Origin: Pseudoalteromonas phenolica
Lineage (GTDB): Bacteria > Pseudomonadota > Gammaproteobacteria > Enterobacterales > Alteromonadaceae
Direction of reading: 5' to 3'
DNA length: 64,000 bases
NCBI RefSeq assembly: GCF_001444405.1
Contig: NZ_CP013188.1
Coordinates: 434,001 to 498,000 of the forward strand
This document shows, piece by piece, positions 15,857-24,028 of this stretch. A program made the translations under genes and the position numbers. Each line of letters opens with the position of its first letter. Position 1 is the first letter of the stretch. A model generated the notes under the pieces. That model made no database searches and was not told where the DNA came from. It worked only from the letters and a program-made list of their open reading frames with translations.

Positions 15857-16465
15857 TTAAATCACTTCTAAGTATCGACGTTCTACCTCGGCCCAATTAA
15901 TCACATTAAAGAAAGCGTTAATATACTCAGGGCGACGGTTTTGGTATTTTAAATAGTAAGCGTGTTCCCATACATCTAAGCCCAATATTGGTATTAAGTT
16001 ATCCATTAACGGACTGTCTTGGTTAAGTGAGCTCGTAACCTGCAATTCACCTTGCTCGTTTACCACGAGCCATGCCCAGCCGCTACCAAAACGTGTGAGA
16101 GCAGCTTTGATGAAAAGTTCTTTGAAAGTTTCAAAGCTACCAAATGCCTTATTAATGTCATCGGCCAGTTTCCCTGTTTGTAGTTGCCCGCCGTCTTCAG
16201 ACATCACTTCCCAAAATAAGCTATGGTTATGATGACCACCAACATGATCTCTTACAGCACCTTGTAACGAGGCTGGCAATGTTTTGATATTTCTTAACAA
16301 CCATTCGTCACTTTTATCTGAGAACTCTGTTTCAGCAAGCGCTTCGTTTGCTTTATTTACATAAGTTTGATGATGTAGGGTATGGTGAATTTCCATTGTT
16401 TTTGTATCAATGTGTGGCTCTAAGGCGTCGTATTGATAATTCAGTTTTGGCAGTGTGAATGGCAT
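15857..16465 (-). CDS. sodA: Superoxide dismutase, manganese type
   Basis: 202 residues, typical length. Converts superoxide to oxygen and hydrogen peroxide in the cytosol. Metal ligands by alignment are H27, H81 (GGHHNHSLFW), D164 and H168 (DVWEHAYYLKYQNRRPEY). The second-shell glutamine lies in LNQDSPLM (Q149), as in Mn-SOD; the Fe enzyme carries it in a QVWNH motif, which is absent. The call is therefore Mn-type. GAAGGAGTG precedes the ATG. The gene lies 31 bp downstream of the unknown gene at 16497-16991 on the same strand and may be co-transcribed. No Fur-type site is evident. Confidence 0.95.
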   Translation of the reverse strand: MPFTLPKLNYQYDALEPHIDTKTMEIHHTLHHQTYVNKANEALAETEFSDKSDEWLLRNIKTLPASLQGAVRDHVGGHHNHSLFWEVMSEDGGQLQTGKLADDINKAFGSFETFKELFIKAALTRFGSGWAWLVVNEQGELQVTSSLNQDSPLMDNLIPILGLDVWEHAYYLKYQNRRPEYINAFFNVINWAEVERRYLEVI

Positions 16466-16496
16466 TTAAGCACTCCTTCGGTTGTGGATAGATATA

Positions 16497-16991
16497 TTAG
16501 TGATAAGTCATCGATGTGACGGAATATGGGTCTGAAATTTCTTCTAGTTTATTAAGTAAGCTTGGTGATTGAGTCAGGTGCTTTCTAATTGCAAATGAAT
16601 GATGCTGTAGTTGAGATAGGTGTTTGGAAAATAAATAATGGTTTTCATCTTGGGTCGTACTAAGCAAGCAGTGAGCGCAGTCACAAACGACGTTATATCC
16701 TTCAATCAAAAAGTCACATGCGATTTCATGCTTTCCTTGGGCCATTGATGAGTCGACTAAATTCAAATACGACACAACTAAAGCTGGTACAAATTGGTCA
16801 ACAACCCAAGAAGTAGGAGGTGGGGTATTTGAGGTGATAAAGCCACCTATATCAGCCAGATGTCCTAAGCAATCTTGATACAACTTATCAGCAGTAACAT
16901 AGCGATTATTTTCAAACGCTGTATTACCCTCACAAATTGTATTTTGCCAAGTAAGCATCGTTTCTTGTATGAGTGTTTTTTTGTTATCCAT
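16497..16991 (-). CDS. Hypothetical protein upstream of sodA
   Basis: 164 residues, cytosolic, helical. The N-terminal part (GNTAFENNRYVTADKLYQDCL) looks like one tetratricopeptide-type helix pair. Mid-protein there is a Cys pair cluster (CDCAHCLL) that could bind metal or form disulphides. Family not recognised with confidence. No Shine-Dalgarno precedes the ATG; instead a perfect 19-bp inverted repeat (16998-17048) ends seven bases upstream of it, so initiation is unusual. An internal ATG at 16958 is the only nearby alternative. Its position just upstream of sodA on the same strand suggests a linked role, unproven. Confidence 0.7.
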   Translation of the reverse strand: MDNKKTLIQETMLTWQNTICEGNTAFENNRYVTADKLYQDCLGHLADIGGFITSNTPPPTSWVVDQFVPALVVSYLNLVDSSMAQGKHEIACDFLIEGYNVVCDCAHCLLSTTQDENHYLFSKHLSQLQHHSFAIRKHLTQSPSLLNKLEEISDPYSVTSMTYH

Positions 16992-16997
16992 AATGAA

Positions 16998-17048
16998 AAA
17001 AAGATCAAATATAAATAGAAATAATTACCATTTATATTTGATCTTTTT
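16998..17048. repeat. Perfect 19-bp inverted repeat at the 5' end of the gene upstream of sodA
   Basis: Arms AAAAAGATCAAATATAAAT (16998-17016) and its exact complement (17030-17048) flank a 13-nt spacer. On the minus strand the right part of the hairpin is followed by a run of seven Ts and then the start codon of the 16991 gene, so the transcript would fold into a terminator-like hairpin just before the coding region. It could be an attenuator, a regulator-binding site, or the terminator of something upstream. Confidence 0.7.
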
Positions 17049-17165
17049 CGATGTGATGTCAAAACGAAATTACTTTTAGGGCTTAATTTTTCAGGTAAAC
17101 TTGAAATTAGGCGATAAATCCCAATTAATTTGATTATGCATTAATCAATATGTTTGGAAGTTAAA

Positions 17166-17393
17166 ATGGATTTTTTAACCATAGGGTTAGGTGTTTTAAT
17201 TATTTTGTTACTTGCTATATTGGGAAGGAAGGCGACAAAATGGGCAAAAAAAATGCCTAAGGGCGCCTATTTATTTATGGCGTTAATGCCACTGATTTCT
17301 TTGTTTCCAATACCTCCTCCAGCATTTAAAAATGTTGCTAAAGCGAAGCAAGAGCAACCCAAGCGAAAAGAGGATAATGGAGACGATAAATAA
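17166..17393 (+). CDS. Small membrane protein
   Basis: 75 residues from the ATG at 17166 (MDFLTIGLGVL), with GGAAG five nt upstream; a TTG at 17154 is less likely. Two hydrophobic segments (about 3-22 and 38-55) separated by a basic loop (GRKATKWAKKMPKG), then a highly charged tail of about 25 residues. It resembles no family that I can name. It is convergent with the 17411-18175 gene, whose stop is 17 bp away. Confidence 0.65.
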   Translation: MDFLTIGLGVLIILLLAILGRKATKWAKKMPKGAYLFMALMPLISLFPIPPPAFKNVAKAKQEQPKRKEDNGDDK

Positions 17394-17410
17394 CTTAATC
17401 GTTTTAAAAC

Positions 17411-18175
17411 CTAGTCACTAAAATGTAATGGCTCAAAAGAGCCTTGTTGCTTAATAGATAACATCGTGTCTTCTAAGTGGGCCAGCATATTATCATAAAC
17501 TAAATTACCCATTGAAATACGTTTTACACCGAGTTGTTTCAGTTGTTCAAAACCAGCAAGTTTTGGCATACACATTACATTGAGAGGCAAAGAGCTGTGA
17601 GCGACGATTTTGGCGATATCGTCAGGAGCCGTTAAGCAGGGTAGAAAGATACCATCAGCCCCTACAGTTTCGTATAGACGAATACGGTCGATTGTTTCAG
17701 GTAAAGCTGTCTCCGCATCAACAATATATGTATCTGAGCGCACGTTGATGAACATTTCTATATTTGCATCATTCAATAGCGTTTTGATTTGCGAAAGGTT
17801 CTTTGTGAAAACATGCTTATCGACTAATGTTCTGCGGCCATCTATTAAGTGGCTATCTTCGATATTAATACCAACTACCTTTAAGTCGGCAAGTTTTGCA
17901 ATGTTATCGACAACCTCTTGTGGCGTGTCAGCATAGCCGGATTCAATATCTACAGTGAGTGGCAAGGGTGTTACTTCTGATATTTGTTTCACTACCGTCA
18001 ATAATGTTTCAAAATCGGTGTTTTGACCATCCGTTTTACCTTGTGACGTCGCAATGGCGGCACTTGATGTACCTACTGCTTGATAACCAAGCTTCTCAGC
18101 AATGATGGCGCTCGCGGCATCCCAAACATTACAAAGAATTAAAGGATCTCTTTGGTGATGTAGTTCTCTAAACAT
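17411..18175 (-). CDS. Isocitrate lyase / PEP mutase superfamily protein
   Basis: 254 residues. The TIM-barrel enzyme family cleaves or forms C-C or P-C bonds on phosphoenolpyruvate-like or 2-hydroxyacid substrates with Mg2+. Seen here: NVWDAASAIIAEKLGYQAVGTSSAAIA, the metal-site strand LTVDIESGYAD and VGINIEDS. The KKCGH-type catalytic loop of true isocitrate lyases is missing, as in the many uncharacterised 'isocitrate lyase/phosphoenolpyruvate mutase' members. Reaction not assigned; carboxyphosphonoenolpyruvate mutase, oxaloacetase or 2-methylisocitrate-type lyase activity are possibilities. It is divergent from the VOC gene at 18499. Confidence 0.88.
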   Translation of the reverse strand: MFRELHHQRDPLILCNVWDAASAIIAEKLGYQAVGTSSAAIATSQGKTDGQNTDFETLLTVVKQISEVTPLPLTVDIESGYADTPQEVVDNIAKLADLKVVGINIEDSHLIDGRRTLVDKHVFTKNLSQIKTLLNDANIEMFINVRSDTYIVDAETALPETIDRIRLYETVGADGIFLPCLTAPDDIAKIVAHSSLPLNVMCMPKLAGFEQLKQLGVKRISMGNLVYDNMLAHLEDTMLSIKQQGSFEPLHFSD

Positions 18176-18344
18176 AATACTTTCCTCGTACGGGTTGAGT
18201 TATTTAACGGGGTAGATATTAAAGAGAGAAGAATGCCTTTACTCGACGATTTCGGAACTGAATGTTCATATTGTTTATGGCGTTTAGCTACGCTCTTTTG
18301 TTACACATCAATTTTATCAATCTTACTAATCGGAAAATTTACAC

Positions 18345-18375
18345 TTTACCTCAAGTTAACTTGAGCTTTTAAAGT
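18345..18375 (+). promoter_or_regulatory. SoxR/MerR-type promoter of the VOC gene
   Basis: TTTACC (18345-18350) and TAAAGT (18370-18375) are 19 bp apart. The spacer region carries CCTCAAGTTAACTTGAGC, 17 of 18 bases of the SoxR box. Same -35, same spacing and same box position as the minus-strand promoter at 4438-4468, so both genes probably answer to one MerR-family activator located elsewhere. Confidence 0.75.
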
Positions 18376-18413
18376 GGCCTCATCAAATCAGCAAACAAGA
18401 AAGTAATCAAAGG

Positions 18414-18488
18414 ATGAAGACAATGAAGCAAACAACAATAATCGAAAGAATCACGCAACTTTTTAACGCAACCATGGCTAATAAGTAA
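18414..18488 (+). CDS. Possible 24-residue peptide upstream of VOC gene
   Basis: ATG at 18414 preceded by AAAGG, MKTMKQTTIIERITQLF..., stop at 18488, ten bases before the next ATG and overlapping its ribosome site region. It lies in the transcript of the SoxR-type promoter. It could be a real small protein, a leader that couples translation, or the remnant of a gene. No family is recognisable at this length. Confidence 0.35.
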   Translation: MKTMKQTTIIERITQLFNATMANK

Positions 18489-18498
18489 GGAGCGCATT

Positions 18499-18912
18499 AT
18501 GTATTTAGAACATGTAAATTTAGTTGTCAGTAATATCGAAAGTTCACTAAAGTTTTATCAAGCGGCATTTCCACATTGGTTTATTCGCAGTAAAGGGACG
18601 GGGGAATGGTACGGCAAACAGCGCACTTGGGTGCATTTTGGAGATGACTATCATTATCTAGCCTTGAGCGACCATGGTGAGGGGGACAACCGTAAGTTAG
18701 AAGGGCACCAAGTGGGGCTTGCACACTTTGCTTATGTTGTTAAAAACATCGAGGCACTAGCAAAGAGAATGCTAGCGGCAGGGTTTGATATAGATAAAAT
18801 AGGTACTGACCACCCATTTAGAAAAAACATGTATTTTATCGACCCTGATGGCTTTGAAGTCGAGTTTGTTGAATATTTATCTGATTTACCAAATGAAAGG
18901 AATTCAGATTAA
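18499..18912 (+). CDS. VOC family (glyoxalase-fold) protein
   Basis: 137 residues from the ATG at 18499 with AAGGAG upstream. The N-terminus MYLEHVNLVVSNIESSLKFYQ, central VGLAHFAYVVKNIEAL and C-terminal YFIDPDGFEVEFVEYL are hallmark strands of the vicinal-oxygen-chelate fold; H5, H in LAHFAYVV and E in VEFVEY are at positions that bind the metal in glyoxalase-like enzymes. Substrate unknown. Induction through the SoxR-type promoter at 18345-18375 would place it in a response to redox-cycling or electrophilic compounds. Confidence 0.88.
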   Translation: MYLEHVNLVVSNIESSLKFYQAAFPHWFIRSKGTGEWYGKQRTWVHFGDDYHYLALSDHGEGDNRKLEGHQVGLAHFAYVVKNIEALAKRMLAAGFDIDKIGTDHPFRKNMYFIDPDGFEVEFVEYLSDLPNERNSD

Positions 18913-18917
18913 AATAT

Positions 18918-21215
18918 TCAGAGGTATTTCGATAATGTCGAAAGCATTTGTTTTTTATCAACGGGTTTTGCTATCACATCGTCAAAACCTGTTGATTTAT
19001 AGATGACGATGTCTTCAGTAGATACGTTTGCAGTGAGTGCAATAACGACTAAATCAGATCTTATGGTTTTTATATGTTTCGTTGCTTCAATGCCATCCAT
19101 GACTGGCATTTGAATATCCATCAAAACTAAATCGATATGCTCATGAAGTATATCGAGCGCTTCTTGTCCATTCTCAGCTAAAGTGATTTGAACTTGGGTT
19201 TCAGCAAGCATTGCATTAGCAATCATTTGATTCATCTTATTATCTTCTACAAGTAAAATATGTGAATTGCTAAACTTTATTATTGTGTCTGCATTTTGCT
19301 CAGGGGGCTCTTTCGAAGTGGATTTCTCAGAGGGAATAGTAACGGTAAATTCAGATCCAACAGCAAGCCAGCTTCGCACACTTATCTGGCCTCCCATAAG
19401 TTCAATTAATGATTTAGTTATGGACATTCCTAAACCAGTTCCGCCGTACTTTCGGGTTGTTGTGATGTCAGCTTGTTCGAATCGATTAAATAGTTTACCA
19501 ATGTCACTTTCTGACATACCAATACCGGTATCTTTTATTGTAAATTTTAATCTACTCGATTGAGCGTCATATTCTGAAATGAATGAAACACAGCCAGTTT
19601 GAGTAAACTTAAGTGCGTTCGACACTATATTATTTAATACTTGGTAAATTCGAACAGGATCACCTTGCCAATGAGCATGTGCGATGTGGCTTTTGAAATC
19701 GAAACTGAGCCCTTTTTTTTCTGCTTGCGTGCTCATTTCGAGTCGAATATTCTCGAGCAGTTCACTAAGATCAAATTTAACAGACTCAATATCTAGCTTA
19801 CCCGCTTCTATTTTAGAAAAATCTAAAATATCGTTTATGATTACCATTAAATTCTTTGAGCAACTTATTGCACTGTGGACATACTGATGCGCTGTCGGGG
19901 GTAAGTTTAAATCTCTAAGTAGCTGAAGGTTTCCATATAACCCATGCATTGGCGTTCTAATTTCGTGACTGGTATTTGCCAAAAAAGCACTTTTTGCTAT
20001 ATTTGCAGACTGAGCATCTTTGACTGCTTGTTTTAATTTTCTTTTTTGTTCAACCTCCACAGATATATCTCTAATAACAGCAATAAAGTGTAATTCGCCC
20101 TCTAAATCAAGTTTTGTTACTGCAACATCTAATGGAAATACATTGTTATTTTTTTTAATGCCAGAGAGCTTTACTTTATGGTCAGGGGCTTTTTGATGGG
20201 ACAAGACATCTTCAAAAGCAGAAATAATGTTTGCGTGTTGTGAGCATGCCATTATTTGATTGCAGTTTATTTTCAACGCTTCTTCTTTAGGTATTTTAAA
20301 CATTAATTCGGCACTGGCTGAAAAAAGCTTAATTTTGCTAAATCGATCTACCACCACGATAGCATCATTTAAGCTACTAAGAATGGCTGCTTGTTGTTTT
20401 TCTGTGATCTCGACATGCTTCTCGGCTCTATCTACGGAGTGTTTTAATTGCGCAAATAAATACTTTTCATTCAAAAGGGCAAACCAGAGTGCAACACCGT
20501 AGGCTAAAAGACGTAGCAAGTGCCATCCCCACCATGATAGATCCCACAAAAATGATTGCTGAAACATGATGGCTGCAAGGCCAAACATAGAGCAATGCAA
20601 AATAAAAAGGAGGTCGTCTGTTTTTTTGTCTTGTCTATAACTGTAATACAGTTTTACTGATGCAATTAGTAAACAGGTGCCACCGACGGTATTGAGCATG
20701 ATTGCAAAGGTTGAGAATCGGCCATCTATCACCATTTCTGGAACAAGTTGTGGGTAAATAAATGAAAATGCGGCGAGCAAAATGGCAATACAAAGTACTA
20801 GATAAACAAACGTGCTTTTAAGCCTTGTTTGTATAAATGATGGTAAAACAACCAAAAGAAAGAAAATGCCACCAAAAAAAGTTGCTATGGAATGAAACCA
20901 TACAAACAATTTACCAGGCTCAACTAAGGCATGTGATATGTCTAAAATTCCCATAGCGCCTATTGCAGCAGCAATAGGAATATTAAAGCTGGTACCTCGC
21001 TTGTTTTTCTCTAAATTCAGTAATAAGAAACATACAAAAATAGCAATAGCACCGCCAAATACCTCAATGGCACTATGAAAAGGAACATGCTGCCAGCGCC
21101 ATTGTGAAAAAGAAGATTTAGCTAAGAAAAATGTGACTGCATGAATAAAGCCGCTGACAACAATGGCAATATAAATGGAGCGATTGAGCCCCTGTGGACT
21201 AGATTGCTGAGACAT
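18918..21215 (-). CDS. Hybrid sensor histidine kinase with MASE3-like membrane sensor
   Basis: 765 residues. Residues about 10-255 form some seven membrane helices with conserved polar spots (FHSAIEVFGG, DISHALVEPGKLFVWFHS) resembling the MASE3 integral-membrane sensor. A PAS domain follows (about 270-385: ILSSLNDAIVVVDRFSKI). HisKA carries the phospho-acceptor H417 in LANTSHEIRTPMHG, then an HATPase domain with N box, DTGIGM and GGTGLGMSI. A C-terminal receiver has D700 in LVLMDIQMPVMDG. There is no histidine phosphotransfer domain, so the phosphate must pass to a separate protein. Signal and output are unknown; no response regulator adjoins it. Confidence 0.92.
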   Translation of the reverse strand: MSQQSSPQGLNRSIYIAIVVSGFIHAVTFFLAKSSFSQWRWQHVPFHSAIEVFGGAIAIFVCFLLLNLEKNKRGTSFNIPIAAAIGAMGILDISHALVEPGKLFVWFHSIATFFGGIFFLLVVLPSFIQTRLKSTFVYLVLCIAILLAAFSFIYPQLVPEMVIDGRFSTFAIMLNTVGGTCLLIASVKLYYSYRQDKKTDDLLFILHCSMFGLAAIMFQQSFLWDLSWWGWHLLRLLAYGVALWFALLNEKYLFAQLKHSVDRAEKHVEITEKQQAAILSSLNDAIVVVDRFSKIKLFSASAELMFKIPKEEALKINCNQIMACSQHANIISAFEDVLSHQKAPDHKVKLSGIKKNNNVFPLDVAVTKLDLEGELHFIAVIRDISVEVEQKRKLKQAVKDAQSANIAKSAFLANTSHEIRTPMHGLYGNLQLLRDLNLPPTAHQYVHSAISCSKNLMVIINDILDFSKIEAGKLDIESVKFDLSELLENIRLEMSTQAEKKGLSFDFKSHIAHAHWQGDPVRIYQVLNNIVSNALKFTQTGCVSFISEYDAQSSRLKFTIKDTGIGMSESDIGKLFNRFEQADITTTRKYGGTGLGMSITKSLIELMGGQISVRSWLAVGSEFTVTIPSEKSTSKEPPEQNADTIIKFSNSHILLVEDNKMNQMIANAMLAETQVQITLAENGQEALDILHEHIDLVLMDIQMPVMDGIEATKHIKTIRSDLVVIALTANVSTEDIVIYKSTGFDDVIAKPVDKKQMLSTLSKYL

Positions 21216-21305
21216 AAAATCTCGCCTAAGTAAGTGTTCATTGTTTTAAAAATAATGCCCTACATACTAGGTTAGACGGTTTTAACTGCTTAGCAAATGA
21301 ACGCT

Positions 21306-21725
21306 TTAGATGAACTTTTTAATCTTTTCGGCGATTATTTGGATCTGCTCAAGTTCACTTTTAACTTGTGCATGTGCTTTTAATCCATGAAGAGAGCCGG
21401 GAATTACATGAAAATGGAAATGAGGTACGGTTTGACCAGCGGCATTGCCATTATGCTGTACAATCGAAGTCCCTTGTACATTTAAGGCTTGTTCAACAGC
21501 TTTACCGACTTTCTGTACTGTTTTCATACATGCTAGCGCTGCTTGATCTGTTAGGTCATAAATAGTTGTGGCAGCTTGTTTTGGAATAACCAAAGCATGT
21601 CCCTCTTTTTGTGGCATGATGTCCATAAAAGCGAGCGTATAGTCATCTTCAAAAATTTTAATGCAAGGCGCTTCGCCTTTGAGAATTTTTGCGAAGATAT
21701 TATTAGCTTGGTACTGGTCGTTCAT
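21306..21725 (-). CDS. HIT family nucleotide-binding protein
   Basis: 139 residues from the ATG at 21725 (MNDQYQANNIFAKILKGE) with GAGG upstream; a longer frame from 21773 would overlap the preceding gene. The histidine triad HFHFHVIPG and the N-terminal IFAKILKGEAPCIKIFEDD, FMDIMPQKEGHALVIPK are intact. HIT proteins hydrolyse nucleoside phosphoramidates such as adenosine-lysine AMP conjugates through the central His. Cytosolic. It sits 16 bp after the membrane-protein gene on the same strand, so likely co-transcribed. Confidence 0.92.
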   Translation of the reverse strand: MNDQYQANNIFAKILKGEAPCIKIFEDDYTLAFMDIMPQKEGHALVIPKQAATTIYDLTDQAALACMKTVQKVGKAVEQALNVQGTSIVQHNGNAAGQTVPHFHFHVIPGSLHGLKAHAQVKSELEQIQIIAEKIKKFI

Positions 21726-21741
21726 TGTTGCCTCGGTTATG

Positions 21742-22572
21742 TCACGGGGTTGTAATCTTGCTGTTTTTATCATGGAAATACTTAGAATTTATTACAAGTA
21801 GATGCGGTAAATGGATCACCAGACTTTGAGAAGCAATATAAACCATCCAGTTAATGTATCTGACTTGTGGATAAAATCCTTCACCTTGATTACCGTAAAT
21901 CCAAAAGTTGCCAATAATTGCATCGGCCACCGCTGCTAAAATAAAGCCCATGCCGACCAGGAGTTCGCTTTTAGATGCTTCAAACCCACCGCAAGATAAG
22001 ATAAAGGCAAGGCCAGTAAAACCCACAACGCCAATCAGCATGGCATAAATACCTGTGCTAATTGTGATAAACCAACCCGTGTTAGGAAGATGCATCATAA
22101 CCATGGAGATCATACCTACCACACAGCCAGCGATCACAGGGTATCTGATAAAGCGTTTATCTTTGGTGTTTAATTCGATGGCGCGAATACCTGCGAGCAA
22201 AAGTAGGGTATAGCCCGGCAAGAAAAAATAAATAGAATCGGCTAAATAGTCATGCTTGATGGCGCTTTCATATCGATAAAAGGTTTCAGGAAGATTGAAA
22301 TTGGTAACATCACCTAATAAGCATAAGAAAAGGCTACCAAAACTGAGTAAAGCAATTTGTTTATGTGCAGGGTATTGAGTGATAGCGATGGTTTTTCGAT
22401 AAATAAGCCAGCTATTTGTTAATAATGCGAATAGGATGAGACTTTCACAAATTAATATTTGATTTCTTTCAGCGCCTTCAATAGACCAAAAGCCTAATAA
22501 TGCGCCTATGGAGTCAACCAAAGCAATTAAGATAATACTTACAGATAAGTAGATTAAGTTATGTTCCTTCAT
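21742..22572 (-). CDS. Polytopic membrane protein, function unknown
   Basis: 276 residues with about eight membrane helices and short loops. A late segment, LVGMGFILAAVADAIIGNFW, recalls the 'D' helix of YhhN/lysoplasmalogenase-type proteins, but the likeness is weak and the length is greater, so no function is assigned. No soluble domain. It lies between the GNAT gene (27 bp upstream) and the HIT gene (16 bp downstream, all minus strand), suggesting an operon. Confidence 0.75.
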   Translation of the reverse strand: MKEHNLIYLSVSIILIALVDSIGALLGFWSIEGAERNQILICESLILFALLTNSWLIYRKTIAITQYPAHKQIALLSFGSLFLCLLGDVTNFNLPETFYRYESAIKHDYLADSIYFFLPGYTLLLLAGIRAIELNTKDKRFIRYPVIAGCVVGMISMVMMHLPNTGWFITISTGIYAMLIGVVGFTGLAFILSCGGFEASKSELLVGMGFILAAVADAIIGNFWIYGNQGEGFYPQVRYINWMVYIASQSLVIHLPHLLVINSKYFHDKNSKITTP

Positions 22573-22599
22573 TATTTTAACTATTGTTTTTTCTTATCT

Positions 22600-23070
22600 T
22601 TATAGGTTTGAGAATCTTTGCCTAGTTACTTTCCCCCAATATGGGTCTGAAAAGGAGTCTTCGCTAAACTGACCTACTTGATAACAACGCAAAGTTTCTT
22701 GCCAGAATAGCGTGGCATAATCTGCGCCTGTAATTTGCTTGATTTGCCAATGGCCCTTGAATAAATCAAATAATTTGTGACTAAACTGCATGCCAAGTTT
22801 CTGTTTTCTGAAATAAGGCACGATGTAAAACTCACATACCTCAAATTCATATTCACTATTTTGCGATATTGCGGCAATGCCTGCAGGTACGTTATCAACA
22901 TAACAAACAAAGCCAAAAGTGGACTCATTTAATTGTGTATCTAAAGGGAAAATGCCATTTTCATCGGGTGCTTTTCCCACAATCTTTGAAAATTCAGCTT
23001 CATACGCCTGAGCCAAATTAAGATAAATATGTTTAGTATCAGTGAAGACTTGTTTGACAGTTAGGTTCAT
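22600..23070 (-). CDS. GNAT family N-acetyltransferase
   Basis: 156 residues. The central strand and loop VCEFYIVPYFRKQKLGMQFSHKLFDLF match GNAT motif A: beta4, then the (R/K)xxxxG pyrophosphate loop that binds acetyl-CoA. The preceding VDNVPAGIAAIS is the usual beta2-beta3 hairpin and the C-terminal part supplies beta5/beta7. Substrate unknown (small-molecule amine or protein N-terminus). It is 22 bp downstream of the MarR/OhrR gene on the same strand. Confidence 0.85.
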   Translation of the reverse strand: MNLTVKQVFTDTKHIYLNLAQAYEAEFSKIVGKAPDENGIFPLDTQLNESTFGFVCYVDNVPAGIAAISQNSEYEFEVCEFYIVPYFRKQKLGMQFSHKLFDLFKGHWQIKQITGADYATLFWQETLRCYQVGQFSEDSFSDPYWGKVTRQRFSNL

Positions 23071-23092
23071 AAATAAGCTTTTAGATTGGGGA

Positions 23093-23536
23093 CTATGCTA
23101 ATTTACCAATTAGTTCGTTTAACAAATTTTTTAGTTGTTTAGCTTTTTCAATATCGATTTGACTATTTTCAAGTAATTGCATTGGAATACAAGCAACTTT
23201 GTTTTTTAATGCATGTCCTTTTTCCGTCAGTTTTATGATCACTTTACGCTCATCAAATTCACTTCTTGCTCTTTCTACTAATTTGGCAGTCTGCATTCTT
23301 TTTAGTAGCGGTGTCAAAGTGTTACTGCTGAGCATGGCTTTATCACCGATGTCACTCACCGTTAAGCCATCTTGCTCCCAGAGGATCAACAAAACAATAT
23401 ATTGCGGATAAGTCAGGCCATGGGCTTCAAGCAAAGGCTGGTAAAGACGCGTTACCAGCCTAGATGCGGCATAAAGCGGAAAGCACAACTGATTTTCTAA
23501 TTTAAGTAAATCATCGTTTTGCATTTTTGCACTCAC
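23093..23536 (-). CDS. ohrR: MarR/OhrR-type peroxide-sensing repressor
   Basis: 147 residues. The N-terminus LENQLCFPLYAASRLVTRLYQPLL carries the reactive Cys of the OhrR subgroup, which is oxidised by organic hydroperoxides. HGLTYPQYIVLLILWEQDGLTVSDIGDKAMLSSNTLTPLLKRM is the winged helix-turn-helix, and ERARSEFDERKVIIKLTEKG the wing. Translation starts at a GTG that overlaps the stop of the glutathione peroxidase gene by one base (alternative ATG 23524). The pair is thus translationally coupled and probably represses itself through the palindrome at 24029-24059. Confidence 0.88.
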   Translation of the reverse strand: MSAKMQNDDLLKLENQLCFPLYAASRLVTRLYQPLLEAHGLTYPQYIVLLILWEQDGLTVSDIGDKAMLSSNTLTPLLKRMQTAKLVERARSEFDERKVIIKLTEKGHALKNKVACIPMQLLENSQIDIEKAKQLKNLLNELIGKLA

Positions 23537-24006
23537 TACAGCAGTTTTTCAATCTTATTTGCAATTGCTTGCGGTTTGGTCACTGGTGCAAAGCGGCTTT
23601 CAACCTCACCATGACGATTGATCAAAAACTTTGTGAAATTCCATTTAATGTTTTTGCCAAAGAAGCCAGTCTTCTTCGACTTTAAATATTGAAAAACTGG
23701 ATGCGCGTTCTCACCATTTACATCGACTTTTTCGCTAATCAAAAAGTCTACGCCATAGTTAATTAAGCACCCTTGCTGAATGGTGCCGGCATCTCCCGGT
23801 TCTTGATTGCCAAATTGATTACAAGGAAAGCCAATGATCACAAGCCCTTTGTTTGCGTATTCTTCGTGAAGTTTTTGTAAGCCTTCGTACTGATAAGTAA
23901 AGCCACATTCACTCGCGGTATTAACAATTAACACTACCTTATCTTTAAAGTCAGAGAAGTTGATTGGTTTGCCTTGTAAGCTTGTCGCTTTCAAATCATA
24001 AAACAT
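23536..24006 (-). CDS. Glutathione peroxidase family thiol peroxidase
   Basis: 156 residues. It has the peroxidatic Cys in VNTASECGFTYQY, the family block GLVIIGFPCNQFGNQEP with the second Cys, and the third catalytic element WNFTKFLI (Trp/Asn of the tetrad). Bacterial members of this Cys type usually take electrons from thioredoxin and reduce organic or lipid hydroperoxides. No signal peptide: cytosolic. It is the first gene of an operon with ohrR, where most bacteria have ohr instead. Confidence 0.93.
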   Translation of the reverse strand: MFYDLKATSLQGKPINFSDFKDKVVLIVNTASECGFTYQYEGLQKLHEEYANKGLVIIGFPCNQFGNQEPGDAGTIQQGCLINYGVDFLISEKVDVNGENAHPVFQYLKSKKTGFFGKNIKWNFTKFLINRHGEVESRFAPVTKPQAIANKIEKLL

Positions 24007-24028
24007 AAACTAAGCACCTTTTTATTTT

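Noticed and set aside
16865..17062. Minus-strand 65-codon frame through the 19-bp inverted repeat
   Set aside because: Overlaps the better-supported 16497-16991 gene in another frame and reads mostly through the AT-rich repeat.
18233..18364. 43-codon frame (MPLLDDFGTECSYC...) in the region upstream of the VOC gene
   Set aside because: It runs into the SoxR-type box and its end is inside the promoter; coding potential is low. Not convincing without conservation data.
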